Shown here: positions 8,095 to 16,167 of the stretch, piece after piece
Layout of the letters: each line of letters begins with the position of its first letter
Numbering within the stretch: the first letter of the stretch is position 1
NCBI RefSeq assembly: GCF_030490285.1
Contig: NZ_CP129884.1
Span: 2,666,001-2,730,000 of the forward strand
Length of the DNA: 64,000 bases
DNA from: Methylomonas montana
Lineage (GTDB): Bacteria > Pseudomonadota > Gammaproteobacteria > Methylococcales > Methylomonadaceae
Reading direction: 5' to 3'
Notes under the pieces: generated by a model
Seen by the model: the letters and a program-made list of their open reading frames with translations, nothing else
Told to the model about the DNA's origin: nothing
Database searches by the model: none
Position numbers and translations under genes: made by a program

Positions 8095-9798
8095 TTAGAT
8101 TCGGTTTTGCAGCAATTTCAACACGCGGGTTTTGGTACCCTTGGGTAATTTTTCGGCGAGCTTCAGTGCCGTCTTACCGTCCGCGGCCCTGTCTTGAACT
8201 TTTGCACCCTTTTCCAGCAACTTGCTCACCTTGGCAATCAGCCATTCATAATCTTCTTCACCCCATAGGTCGGAAAAATACATCAACACACTCATCAATG
8301 GCGTAAAGCCCTGATCGTCTTTAAAATTCACGTCCGCGCCATTGTCGATCAGCAAATTGAGCAGCCATAGATCGTCATAGTCCTGGCGCGACAACAGTTC
8401 AATCAGAGGACTGATCGGCGGCTCTTTAACCAGCGCATTCACGTCGGCGCCACGCTCGATCAAGGTCTTAATGATCTGTTCCAGATCGTTTTTTGCAATA
8501 TTTCTGCCGAAAAACGCTGTCAGCACGGAATTGCCCCGATTGTCCTTGGCGTTGACATCCGCGCCGCCGGCAATCAAGACTCGCAACACCGTCGGGGAGT
8601 CCGCGTCCATGATCGGCGTCTCGCCGTTGTCATTCCGGGCATTGATATTCGCACCATGCGCCAATAGCACAGAAAGAGTAGGCAAGGAGTTTTCATCTCG
8701 GGCCGCATAGTGCAACGCGCTATTGCCGTCAGAAATTTTGGCATTTATATCGATACCGAAGGAGAGCAGGAATTTCACGATTTCCGGGTTATGGTTATAA
8801 CTCACCGCACCGCTGAGTAAATCCTGAGCCTTTGCCCGATCCAACTTAGCCCCGCTCTCCAAAAGTAGGTGCAATATTTCCATACTTCCGCTTCTTACGG
8901 CAATACCAACGGCTTCGTCCTTCAGTTTGTTATCGATACCGGCATTCAGCAAAACCTGAATCGCTTCCGGATGTCGACCATAAGCCGCCCAATCCAGAGC
9001 GCTATCACCGTTGTCATTGCGTTCATTGACATCGGCATGCGCATTTAACAGGGCTTGCATGACTTCAATATGCCCCCTGTAGGCGGCAAACATCAGCGCC
9101 GTGCCGTCTTCGGGCGCATTGATGATGACCAAAGACGCATGGATATTCGGATTCATACCCGCCTGCAGAAACAAACTGACGGCCCCAAGATTCCCTTGAA
9201 TGGCATTTTCAATAAAGACTCCGGGCGTATATGCCAAAGGCAGCGCATCGAGCTTGGCCTTGGCCAGTTGTGGCGCCAGCATTTTCGAATACAGCTGAAC
9301 CGCACCGACTCCCAGAATCATCAAAAAAACCGAAACCAGGATGGCACGAACAGAAATAACCGGAAATCGTTTACGCTTTTTGGGTGCCGGCGGCATGCCC
9401 TGTACCGCCCGCTGAATGCCGGCGACCACTGCCGCCACGCCACCGTCTGTCGAAATACTCAATTTGTCCGCCAGCATCGGCGAAAACCGCTCGACATCGG
9501 CGCGATTGACTCGATGCCAGACCGGCAGAATCGCATTTTTGCACTGCACGTCCAACGCCGTTAAACCGCCCAATTCCAGACTGGTCCAGGCTTTGGCAAA
9601 AAACGCCGGACTCAAAATCACGATGCCATAATCGGCTTCGGCCAGCCCCTTGTCTATAGAGCGCCGCAAGCTGTCGCCCAGTTTTAACGCGTATTCGTCG
9701 TACCAAACCTGATAGCCGGCCTGTCGCAATTGTTCCGCAAGCGGCCCGGCAATGGCTTTTTTGTCTTCCGAGGCATGGCAGATAAACAGTTTGGGCAT
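8095..9798 (-). CDS. TIR domain-transmembrane-ankyrin repeat protein (copy 2)
   Basis: A 567-residue paralogue of the downstream gene with the same order of domains. The TIR region (2-130) has LFICHASEDK, VWYDEYALKLGDSL, GIVILSPAFFAK and Glu75 in the same place. One transmembrane helix lies at about 150-169, and ankyrin repeats run from about 190 to 540. The TIR halves are much more alike than the ankyrin halves, which suggests duplication followed by divergence of the sensing part. I chose the ATG at 9798 because GGAGGG lies just before it; an in-frame ATG at 9888 has no such site and adds an unrelated tail. It is first in a two-gene unit. The ligand and output are unknown. Confidence 0.85.
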   Translation of the reverse strand: MPKLFICHASEDKKAIAGPLAEQLRQAGYQVWYDEYALKLGDSLRRSIDKGLAEADYGIVILSPAFFAKAWTSLELGGLTALDVQCKNAILPVWHRVNRADVERFSPMLADKLSISTDGGVAAVVAGIQRAVQGMPPAPKKRKRFPVISVRAILVSVFLMILGVGAVQLYSKMLAPQLAKAKLDALPLAYTPGVFIENAIQGNLGAVSLFLQAGMNPNIHASLVIINAPEDGTALMFAAYRGHIEVMQALLNAHADVNERNDNGDSALDWAAYGRHPEAIQVLLNAGIDNKLKDEAVGIAVRSGSMEILHLLLESGAKLDRAKAQDLLSGAVSYNHNPEIVKFLLSFGIDINAKISDGNSALHYAARDENSLPTLSVLLAHGANINARNDNGETPIMDADSPTVLRVLIAGGADVNAKDNRGNSVLTAFFGRNIAKNDLEQIIKTLIERGADVNALVKEPPISPLIELLSRQDYDDLWLLNLLIDNGADVNFKDDQGFTPLMSVLMYFSDLWGEEDYEWLIAKVSKLLEKGAKVQDRAADGKTALKLAEKLPKGTKTRVLKLLQNRI

Positions 9799-9895
9799 TG
9801 GCCCTCCAAGCGTAAATGGTGTGGTACATACCGGCATCCCTACCAGGTTTTGAGGTCCGCAGGTGCAAGGTTCCCGTGTGAGCCGCAACTTTCAG

Positions 9896-9925
9896 CTTGT
9901 CTAAAAACCCGACTGGTTTCAAAAT
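9896..9925. repeat. Right copy of the 30-bp direct repeat flanking the TIR gene pair
   Basis: Same orientation as the copy at 6335-6364, with about 26 of 30 bases shared including CTAAAAACC and CTGGTTTCAAAAT. It lies just upstream of the RimK-like gene. The repeat period is 3561 bases, close to the size of the two TIR genes plus spacers. Confidence 0.6.
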
Positions 9926-9962
9926 CTCCTGATAAACATAAACCCACGGAGCATTTTTTACC

Positions 9963-11438
9963 ATGGCAAGCACGCTACTGGTTGTCGACAATCTTTCCGA
10001 CTGGAACCCCTATTATCCGAGCGAACAGGTCATCAGCTTCGAAAGCTATCTGGCCAGCGAGCAATCCGATCCCGACCAACGGGTGCGAGTGATCAATCTA
10101 TGCAGTAGTTACACCTATTTGTCCGACGGCTATTATTGTTCCCTGCTGGCCGAGGCACGTAACCATCACGTCATCCCCTCGGTCAGGGTTATCAACGATC
10201 TGGGCAAGAACGCCTTATATCGTTTGCAACTCGAAGATTTGAGCCAAACACTGACCCGCGCCTTTAAACATCAAAACCAAACCGGCGAATTCACCTTGTG
10301 TAGCTACTTCGGCACCACGCCGGAACCGGCTTTTCAGGAACTGACCCGTTTGCTGTTCGAACGCTTCGCCTGCCCGGTGTTGGAGATCACGTTGAATCTG
10401 GAACAGCAATGGCAGATTACCGACCTGAAAGCCATTTCGCCACGGCAATTGGACGATGCGATGCAAACCCTGTTTGCCGAAGCGTTGGACCGGTTTAGCA
10501 AGAAGGTCTGGCGCAAGAGCCGTATCCGAAAAACCGCACGTTACGATCTGGCGATCCTGATCAATCCGGCCGAGCAATTGCCGCCCAGCAACCGTGGCGC
10601 GCTGAAAAAATTTATTCACATCGGCCGGCAGATGGGTATCGATGTGGAACTGATCACCCAGCATCATTACGGCAGGCTGCCGGAATTCGACGGCCTGTTC
10701 ATCCGCGAAACCACCGCGATCGACCATCACACTTATCGTTTTGCCAAGAAAGCCGAAGCGGAAGGTTTGGTCGTCATCGACGACCCGACTTCGATACTGC
10801 GCTGCGCCAATAAAGTTTACCTGGCCGATCTGTTTCGTACCCATAAGGTACCGTCGCCGAAAACCTGGATCTTGCATAAAGGTAATACCGAACATCTGGA
10901 CAAACTGGAAGCGGTGGCCGGCTATCCGGTGGTCATCAAGATTCCCGACGGTTCGTTTTCGCGCGGCATCGTTAAAGTCAATAACCGCCAGGAGCTGGAA
11001 ATCAAAGTGGCGGAGTTGTTCGAACAATCGGCGCTATTGCTGGCCCAGGAATTTTTGTACACCGATTTCGATTGGCGGATCGGCATCTTTAACCATAAGG
11101 CCTTGTATGCCTGCCGCTACTTCATGGTGAAAAATCATTGGCAAATTTATCGGCATGGCGCCAACCGCACCGATAGCGGCAACTTTGCCACGCTACCCAC
11201 CTTCGAAGTGCCGAAAGCCGTACTGGATGCGGCACTGAAAGCCACCCAACCGATCGGCAACGGCTTTTACGGCGTCGACGTCAAGGAAATCAACGGCAAG
11301 GGCTATGTGATCGAAGTAAATGACAACCCCAGCATCGACAGCGGCGTCGAAGACAAATACTTGGGCGAGGAATTGTATCGGGCCATCATGGCCGAGTTCC
11401 TGCGGCGGATGGAAAATCGCAGCAAGGGCTTGGACTAA
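9963..11438 (+). CDS. RimK family ATP-grasp ligase with RLAN N-terminal domain
   Basis: A 491-residue protein. Residues 1-160 match the RimK-like ATP-grasp N-terminal (RLAN) region, with VINLCSSYTYLSDGYYCSLLAEAR. Residues about 285-480 form the ATP-grasp fold: KVYLADLFRTHKVPSPKTW, GYPVVIKIPDGSFSRGI, the metal-binding GVDVKEINGKGYVIEVNDNPSID. It should use ATP to join an amino acid, probably acidic, to a carboxylate of a peptide or protein. In other genomes this family sits beside GNAT/C39 fusion genes; here that partner is 8 kb away at 161-1288, separated by the LeuA/LeuB pair and the TIR cassette. The PfkB kinase gene starts 19 bases after its stop. The start ATG follows CGGAGC. Confidence 0.85.
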   Translation: MASTLLVVDNLSDWNPYYPSEQVISFESYLASEQSDPDQRVRVINLCSSYTYLSDGYYCSLLAEARNHHVIPSVRVINDLGKNALYRLQLEDLSQTLTRAFKHQNQTGEFTLCSYFGTTPEPAFQELTRLLFERFACPVLEITLNLEQQWQITDLKAISPRQLDDAMQTLFAEALDRFSKKVWRKSRIRKTARYDLAILINPAEQLPPSNRGALKKFIHIGRQMGIDVELITQHHYGRLPEFDGLFIRETTAIDHHTYRFAKKAEAEGLVVIDDPTSILRCANKVYLADLFRTHKVPSPKTWILHKGNTEHLDKLEAVAGYPVVIKIPDGSFSRGIVKVNNRQELEIKVAELFEQSALLLAQEFLYTDFDWRIGIFNHKALYACRYFMVKNHWQIYRHGANRTDSGNFATLPTFEVPKAVLDAALKATQPIGNGFYGVDVKEINGKGYVIEVNDNPSIDSGVEDKYLGEELYRAIMAEFLRRMENRSKGLD

Positions 11439-11457
11439 ACCACTATAAAATCCAATC

Positions 11458-12375
11458 ATGCCGAATACCTCTGCCACGCCAACACCACTCGACGTCCTCT
11501 GCGTCGGCCATGCCAGTTACGATCTGGTATTTTCCATTCCTCACCACCCCGGCGCCGACGAAAAAATGGTCGCCGACAGTTTACTGGGCTGCGGCGGCGG
11601 GCCGGCAGCAAACGCGGCGGTGACCGTCGCTAAGCTTGGCTTTAGCGCCGGTTTTTGCGGCTACTTGGGCAATGATGTATACGGCGATTGCCATCTCCAG
11701 GAATTGCACTCGCACGGTGTCGATACTCGGCTGGTGGTACGCGGCGGGTCGCCGACGCCCTTATCGGGGGTACTGGTCAAACCGGACGGCCAGCGGGCCT
11801 TGATCAACTACAAGGGCGATACAAAAGCATTGGCGGCGGACAGCATCGACTTTAACGGCATCAGCGCCAAAGCCATCCTGTTCGACGGCCATGAACCACG
11901 GGTTTCCTTATGCTTATTGGCGCAAATCGCCGGCGATACTGTTCCAACGGTACTGGATGCCGGTTCTGTCCATGACGGCACCTTGGCACTAATGGATAAA
12001 ATCGACTATCTGGTTTGTTCGGAAAAATTTGCCGTGCAATATGCGGGCGACCCTATGCTGGCCTTAACCAAGCTAGCGGCTCTGGCACCGGTCGTGGTGA
12101 TTACCCTGGGTGAACATGGTTTGATCTGGCAGAGAGGCCAGGAAAGCGGCCGGTTATCCGCTCCGCCGATTAAAGCGATCGATACCACCGGTGCTGGCGA
12201 TGCCTTTCACGGGGCGTTTAGCTGCGCACTGGCGGCTAAAATGGAATGGCGTGAGTTATTACGTTACGCCAGCGCCGCCGGCGCTTATTGTTGCACCCAA
12301 ATGGGCGCTCGTCCCGGCCTGCCTAGCTGCGAACAACATCAGGCCTTGTTGGCAAACTGGTCGCCAAATGCATAG
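11458..12375 (+). CDS. PfkB family carbohydrate kinase
   Basis: A 305-residue ribokinase-type kinase. The glycine-rich substrate loop is LLGCGGGPAANAA near residues 43-55. The C-terminal signature DTTGAGDAFHGA starts at 242, with Asp248 as the catalytic base. It would phosphorylate a sugar or nucleoside with ATP in the cytoplasm. Fructokinase, ribokinase and inosine kinase activities cannot be told apart from the sequence. It lies 19 bases after the RimK-like gene, so the two are probably co-transcribed, though no shared pathway is obvious. Confidence 0.85.
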   Translation: MPNTSATPTPLDVLCVGHASYDLVFSIPHHPGADEKMVADSLLGCGGGPAANAAVTVAKLGFSAGFCGYLGNDVYGDCHLQELHSHGVDTRLVVRGGSPTPLSGVLVKPDGQRALINYKGDTKALAADSIDFNGISAKAILFDGHEPRVSLCLLAQIAGDTVPTVLDAGSVHDGTLALMDKIDYLVCSEKFAVQYAGDPMLALTKLAALAPVVVITLGEHGLIWQRGQESGRLSAPPIKAIDTTGAGDAFHGAFSCALAAKMEWRELLRYASAAGAYCCTQMGARPGLPSCEQHQALLANWSPNA

Positions 12376-12409
12376 TCGTGAGGGGGAAAGCAACAGGCTA
12401 TCGACCAGC

Positions 12410-13081
12410 TTATTCGAAAATCTTGAAAATCAGCCCAGCCACCGACTCCAGCAAATCGCCATCAACATTCTGTCCGCCAAAGCGGTACTCCGGCGCTGAG
12501 TAGTCTTTTCGGAAAGCTTGCTTGGCTTTTTCCGAACTGGCTTGTGCTTGTTTGGCTGCTATTTTTTGCTGATTGAGTATCTGCCCGCCGGCCTTTTTCC
12601 ACTCCAGCAGATGGCTGATTTGACCGCCGTCCAGCCAGATGCCGTGACTTTTACACTGGTCGATCACCACACCACTGCGATAACCGTATATCACTCGATT
12701 CATCAGGGTCTGGCAAACCGGGCATTTCAAATATTTAACCGTGGCATTCTTGGGATAACGATCCAGGTTGATATTGGCCAGCAATTCCAGGTTGACGGTC
12801 ACCACCGGCGCCACGGCACTGTCTAACAATGTTTCAATTTCACCGACATCGAAAAACAAACCAAAGCAACTGGCACAACGATCGATGTGCAAGGAACCGG
12901 CAGAGTCTAACGCAATCGTTTGCAGCTTCTGCTCACATTCGGGACAGGTCCGCTCGCTGGCCGTATCGATAATTTGATAATCGTGTTTGCCGTGCAGATC
13001 GATATCGTTGCGTACCCCGCAATAGCTGCAATATTGGGTATTGGCAGGCAGCGGCGCAGAACAGCTTGTGCATTTAGCCAT
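12410..13081 (-). CDS. Zinc-ribbon protein (zf-TFIIB type)
   Basis: A 223-residue protein with three predicted zinc-binding modules: CTSC...CSYC at residues 4-21, CPECEQK...CASC at about 45-70, and CPVC at about 119-122 followed by an IDQCKSHGIWLDGGQI segment. The second and third are of the zf-TFIIB kind, where GIWLDGGE is the family hallmark. A lysine- and alanine-rich tail ends in a hydrophobic helix. It starts two bases after the stop of the SPFH-SHOCT gene, so the pair is an operon. This pairing of a double-ribbon protein with an SPFH protein suggests a shared membrane or quality-control role, but the function is not known. Confidence 0.8.
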   Translation of the reverse strand: MAKCTSCSAPLPANTQYCSYCGVRNDIDLHGKHDYQIIDTASERTCPECEQKLQTIALDSAGSLHIDRCASCFGLFFDVGEIETLLDSAVAPVVTVNLELLANINLDRYPKNATVKYLKCPVCQTLMNRVIYGYRSGVVIDQCKSHGIWLDGGQISHLLEWKKAGGQILNQQKIAAKQAQASSEKAKQAFRKDYSAPEYRFGGQNVDGDLLESVAGLIFKIFE

Positions 13082-13083
13082 CG

Positions 13084-14094
13084 TTAAATTTTATCCAGAA
13101 TCTGTTGTTTTTTCGCAGCGTATTCGGCTTCGGTAATCAGCTGAGCTTCGAACAACTGCTTCAGTTCCGTGAGCTTGGCAACGGTTTGCTGGTTATCGGC
13201 GGCGACCGGATTGTTCGCGGAGCCTAGCGACTGCGCCATGCTTTGCCCCAGACCAATGCCTGCTCCTATCCCCATGCCAAGGCCGGCGCCACCTCCTTCG
13301 TTGCGGGCCGCCTCTCGCAAGGCATCCAGTTGCTGTACCTTGGCATAATCCAAACCCACCGCCTGCGCGGCTTGAGCCTCGGCAGTCAGATCGGCAATGC
13401 GATTGATACGCCGCAAGGTGTCTTCATCAAAATCGGTACCTTCGATACGAAAATCGCTGATGCCGAAACCCAACTTGCGGAACACGATGGCCAATTTGAT
13501 CGCAATGCCGCGGGCGATTTCGTCGCGGTTGGCGTCGATGTCGGCAAAGCTGTACTGGCACTCGGCCAGATAATCGGAAATCGGATTGATAATCCGCGCC
13601 GACAAAATGTTACGAAATTCGTCGATGCGCATCTGGTTGTGGCTGCCGACTATGTTCACAAAAAAATCATTGGCATCGGCGATTTGGTAGCTGTAGTTGC
13701 CGTAAGCTTTTAACGCGACCGGGAAATGATATTTAGGATCCTGATATTTGATCGGCGAGGTGGTGCCCCACTTCTGGTCGAGGATTTTCGTTTTCCTGAA
13801 AAAATAAATCCCGACCTTGTGTTCGCTCTCGAACAACTGCATGAATTTTTTAATAGTGGTCCAGAACGGCACGTTGTCGGTTTCCAGATTAATCAGGCAT
13901 TGCTCCTCGATTACCGCTTTAACCTGGCCTTGATACACAAAAATACAGCCCTGCCCCGGACCGACGATTAACTTGGAGGCATTCTTGATTTCATCGCCGT
14001 TTTCGGTCCATTGTTCCAACAACAAATCGGGGTTGGGATTTTCCCACTCGATAACGGAGCGCAGCTGCCGTTTGATGCCGTCGATAAATGCCAT
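13084..14094 (-). CDS. SPFH domain protein with C-terminal SHOCT domain
   Basis: A 336-residue protein related to the YdjI / virion-core-like SPFH group. The SPFH region spans about residues 25-235, including the FFRKTKILDQKWGTTSPI segment. A glycine-rich hinge (about 270-285) leads to a C-terminal SHOCT helix pair, ELKQLFEAQLITEAEY, at about 309-336. SPFH proteins form ring-like oligomers at membranes; SHOCT segments are short oligomerisation or membrane-recruitment elements. There is no clear transmembrane helix. It is first in a two-gene unit with the zinc-ribbon protein and is divergent from the carbonic anhydrase gene. Confidence 0.8.
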   Translation of the reverse strand: MAFIDGIKRQLRSVIEWENPNPDLLLEQWTENGDEIKNASKLIVGPGQGCIFVYQGQVKAVIEEQCLINLETDNVPFWTTIKKFMQLFESEHKVGIYFFRKTKILDQKWGTTSPIKYQDPKYHFPVALKAYGNYSYQIADANDFFVNIVGSHNQMRIDEFRNILSARIINPISDYLAECQYSFADIDANRDEIARGIAIKLAIVFRKLGFGISDFRIEGTDFDEDTLRRINRIADLTAEAQAAQAVGLDYAKVQQLDALREAARNEGGGAGLGMGIGAGIGLGQSMAQSLGSANNPVAADNQQTVAKLTELKQLFEAQLITEAEYAAKKQQILDKI

Positions 14095-14173
14095 TACTAC
14101 CTCGCTGGACTAGAGAAGAGTCGATTAATTGCGTAACATCGCCTTTCAATTATGGCAAAAATATGGAGTTGCT

Positions 14174-14710
14174 GTGGCGATCAGACCCTATAAAAACAAA
14201 TCCCCAAAAACCGGCAAAAGCGTTTTCATCGACGAAGCTGCCATAGTGATCGGCGACGTCAGCCTGGGCGACGATGTATCGATCTGGCCGACCAGCGTGG
14301 TACGCGGCGATGTGGAAGCCATCCGTATTGGCGCGGGCAGCAATGTCCAGGACGGCGCGGTATTGCATGTCTCGCACGCCGGCGACTATTCGCCGCAAGG
14401 CCATCCGCTGACGATAGGTAAACACGTCACCATCGGTCACCGGGCCGTGGTGCATGCCTGCACGATAGGCGATTATTGTTTGATCGGCATCGGCGCCATC
14501 GTGATGGACGATGCCGAACTAGGCGATTATCTGATGCTGGGCGCCGGCGCCCTGGTGCCGCCCGGCAAAAAGCTAGAAGGCGGTTATCTGTATGTCGGTG
14601 CACCGGCCAAGCAAATTCGTGCCCTAACCGACGAGGAAAAGGCCTTTCTGGAATATTCGGCCTGGCATTATGTCCGCTTAAAAAACGACTACCTGACACC
14701 CGCCAATTAA
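14174..14710 (+). CDS. Gamma carbonic anhydrase family protein (YrdA-like)
   Basis: A 178-residue left-handed beta-helix protein built of hexapeptide repeats such as IGDVSLGDDVSIWP. Three histidines fit the gamma-class zinc site: His65 in LHVSH, His89 and His94 in IGHRAVVH. It may hydrate CO2 or be a related hexapeptide enzyme. I chose GTG 14174 because GGAG sits six bases before it and the protein then starts MAIRPYKNK, as in homologues; an in-frame ATG at 14129 would add 15 atypical residues. It is divergent from the SPFH gene and seems monocistronic. Confidence 0.85.
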   Translation: MAIRPYKNKSPKTGKSVFIDEAAIVIGDVSLGDDVSIWPTSVVRGDVEAIRIGAGSNVQDGAVLHVSHAGDYSPQGHPLTIGKHVTIGHRAVVHACTIGDYCLIGIGAIVMDDAELGDYLMLGAGALVPPGKKLEGGYLYVGAPAKQIRALTDEEKAFLEYSAWHYVRLKNDYLTPAN

Positions 14711-14783
14711 GGAACAAGATTCATCCCCTCACCGCAGCTTGCTTAGAGAACACTAAAAGCATAGTATTGATACGATATTTTCT

Positions 14784-14812
14784 TTGACAAGCCTTACGGT
14801 TTCCTTTATTGT
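14784..14812 (+). promoter_or_regulatory. Sigma-70 type promoter
   Basis: TTGACA at 14784-14789 is separated by exactly 17 bases from TATTGT at 14807-14812. The -35 box is perfect and the -10 box matches at four of six positions. It lies 31 bases before the ATG of the broken glutaredoxin-like gene and probably also drives the two small genes that follow. Confidence 0.6.
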
Positions 14813-14843
14813 TTCGATTCGATACTAAAGTGGAGAGTCGAAC

Positions 14844-15068
14844 ATGTCCCAAGCTATTTTGTATCGCGCCGGCCGCCCCGCTTGCGTGGTCGCCGAGCAA
14901 ATGTTGGTTGATGCTCTCAACCAATCCAAATATTAATTCGAAACCGTCCATCCAGGCGAACAAGCGTGCCTTTGCAGAATCGGCCAGCTTGGCGTCAAAA
15001 CAGTGCCTGCCCTAAGTTTTTGGGTGGACAGGTTTTTCATATCATTCGGCGCGGCACTGGCCGATTAA
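14844..15068 (+). pseudogene. Glutaredoxin/thioredoxin-like gene with in-frame stop
   Basis: One frame runs from ATG 14844 to TAA 15066-15068 for 75 codons, interrupted by a TAA at codon 31 (14934-14936). The reading reads MSQAILYRAGRPACVVAEQ before the stop, and after it IGQLGVKTVPALSFWVDR and SFGAALAD. This matches the layout of small glutaredoxin-like proteins, in which the first part is LYRAGCPVC and the second has the cis-proline VKxVPAL. The first active-site cysteine reads Arg here, so RxxC replaces CxxC. A good ribosome-binding site (GGAGA) and promoter are still present. A 30-residue peptide may still be made. The loss of both the frame and the cysteine points to a decayed gene. Confidence 0.7.
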
Positions 15069-15088
15069 AAAACATGAGAGGTAAAACC

Positions 15089-15274
15089 ATGACAGAAGTA
15101 AAACAAGAAAAAGATAACTTCGTGTTGTATGTAGTGCTGGCGACGGCAGTAGTTGTTGGCGCCATTTTGGCGGTCAAGATGAGTGAGAACGAAAAATTTG
15201 CACCCATTAAAGACCAAATTGCCGAAGAAAACCGTTTAATGAATATCCGTGTCATCGGCAATCGCGAGGATTAA
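15089..15274 (+). CDS. Small single-span membrane protein
   Basis: A 61-residue protein. Residues 11-33 form one hydrophobic helix (NFVLYVVLATAVVVGAILAV) between charged ends. I chose ATG 15089 because GAGAGG precedes it; ATG 15074 is possible. It follows the broken glutaredoxin-like gene and precedes a secreted Cys-rich protein by two bases, so the two intact genes are probably one operon. No family recognised. Confidence 0.65.
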   Translation: MTEVKQEKDNFVLYVVLATAVVVGAILAVKMSENEKFAPIKDQIAEENRLMNIRVIGNRED

Positions 15275-15276
15275 TT

Positions 15277-15636
15277 ATGATGAAAATGACTGTTATCGGC
15301 ACCCTATTCGCCGCTTTATTTTTGACCAACCCTGTCCAGGCTACCGAATATATTTACCGCGATATTATGGCAAACACTCTGGCGCCAGAGCACTGCCAAA
15401 TCGAAACCAAGGCTAAAGAAAATGCCTCCAAGAATTACAATATTGATCGTTTCAGCAAAAAGTTCTGCCAATCCCAAGGTTATGGCTGGCATGTCGAAGA
15501 AGTGAAAAGCGCCGGCAATACTGTCTGCGACAGCTGTGGCAACTCGCAAGAATCAAAATGCCGCCAAGAAGATGTCGTGGTGACCTGCAAACGCATCAAA
15601 CCCGGCACGGTTGGCATGCTGCCCGGTAAAGGATGA
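15277..15636 (+). CDS. Secreted cysteine-rich hypothetical protein
   Basis: A 119-residue protein with a clear signal peptide (residues 1-22, ending VQA-TE). The mature part has seven cysteines, including CDSCGNSQESKC, which suggests disulfides in the periplasm. It starts two bases after the stop of the small membrane protein gene. An upstream thioredoxin-type gene, now broken, would fit a redox theme, but this is inference. No family recognised. Confidence 0.7.
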   Translation: MMKMTVIGTLFAALFLTNPVQATEYIYRDIMANTLAPEHCQIETKAKENASKNYNIDRFSKKFCQSQGYGWHVEEVKSAGNTVCDSCGNSQESKCRQEDVVVTCKRIKPGTVGMLPGKG

Positions 15637-15690
15637 TCTAAAACGCAGTACCCAAGGGATACTGGCTGTCCCGGATTTCTCACACCCAAA

Positions 15691-15718
15691 GCCGCCGGAA
15701 AGCACCTTTTCCGGCGGC
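15691..15718. terminator. Bidirectional terminator-like hairpin
   Basis: GCCGCCGGAAA and TTTCCGGCGGC form an 11-bp perfect stem around a short loop. It lies between the convergent Cys-rich protein gene and the YcgN gene. The T tract is short. Confidence 0.7.
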
Positions 15719-15732
15719 CTAGCCTCTCTTAG

Positions 15733-16164
15733 TCAGGGTTGTAACCATTCGATGATATGATCTTCCAGATCGGTAACTTGCGATTCCTTGATCGCATAAC
15801 TGCCGATGGACACTCCCGCTTCCTTGACCGATTCGCTGCTGCCGCTAACCAGCGGATGCCAATCCGGCAACGGTTCGCCGTCGGTTAACAAACGATAGGC
15901 ACAAGTCGAGGGCAGCCAGTTGTATTCGGCAAAATCATGTTGTTTCAGATCGATACATTCCGGTACTAGCGTGCAACGCTCGCTGTAACGGGTACAACGG
16001 CAGGTTTCCAGATCGATCAAATCGCAGGCCACGCTGGTAAAGGCGATTTCGCCGGTATCTATGTCTTCCAACTTGTTCAAACAGCATTTGCCGCAGTTAT
16101 CGCACAACGATTCCCATTCTTCGGTGCTCATCTGTGCCAGGCTTTTAGTTTCCCAGAATTTCAT
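15733..16164 (-). CDS. ycgN: YcgN family cysteine cluster protein (UPF0260)
   Basis: A 143-residue protein with the typical length and motifs of UPF0260. Residues 20-65 hold CDNCGKCC, a further CRCTRY segment and C...PEC; CAYRLL comes near residue 88. The cluster probably binds iron or zinc. The family is common in proteobacteria but has no settled function. It starts three bases after the ftsX stop, so it is likely the last gene of the ctaA-ftsY/ftsE/ftsX unit. In many gammaproteobacteria rpoH follows ftsX instead. Confidence 0.9.
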   Translation of the reverse strand: MKFWETKSLAQMSTEEWESLCDNCGKCCLNKLEDIDTGEIAFTSVACDLIDLETCRCTRYSERCTLVPECIDLKQHDFAEYNWLPSTCAYRLLTDGEPLPDWHPLVSGSSESVKEAGVSIGSYAIKESQVTDLEDHIIEWLQP

Positions 16165-16167
16165 GGC

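Noticed and set aside
9371-9991. 206-codon minus-strand frame across the TIR copy 2 start
   Set aside because: It is out of frame with the TIR gene, which has a full domain and a strong ribosome-binding site.
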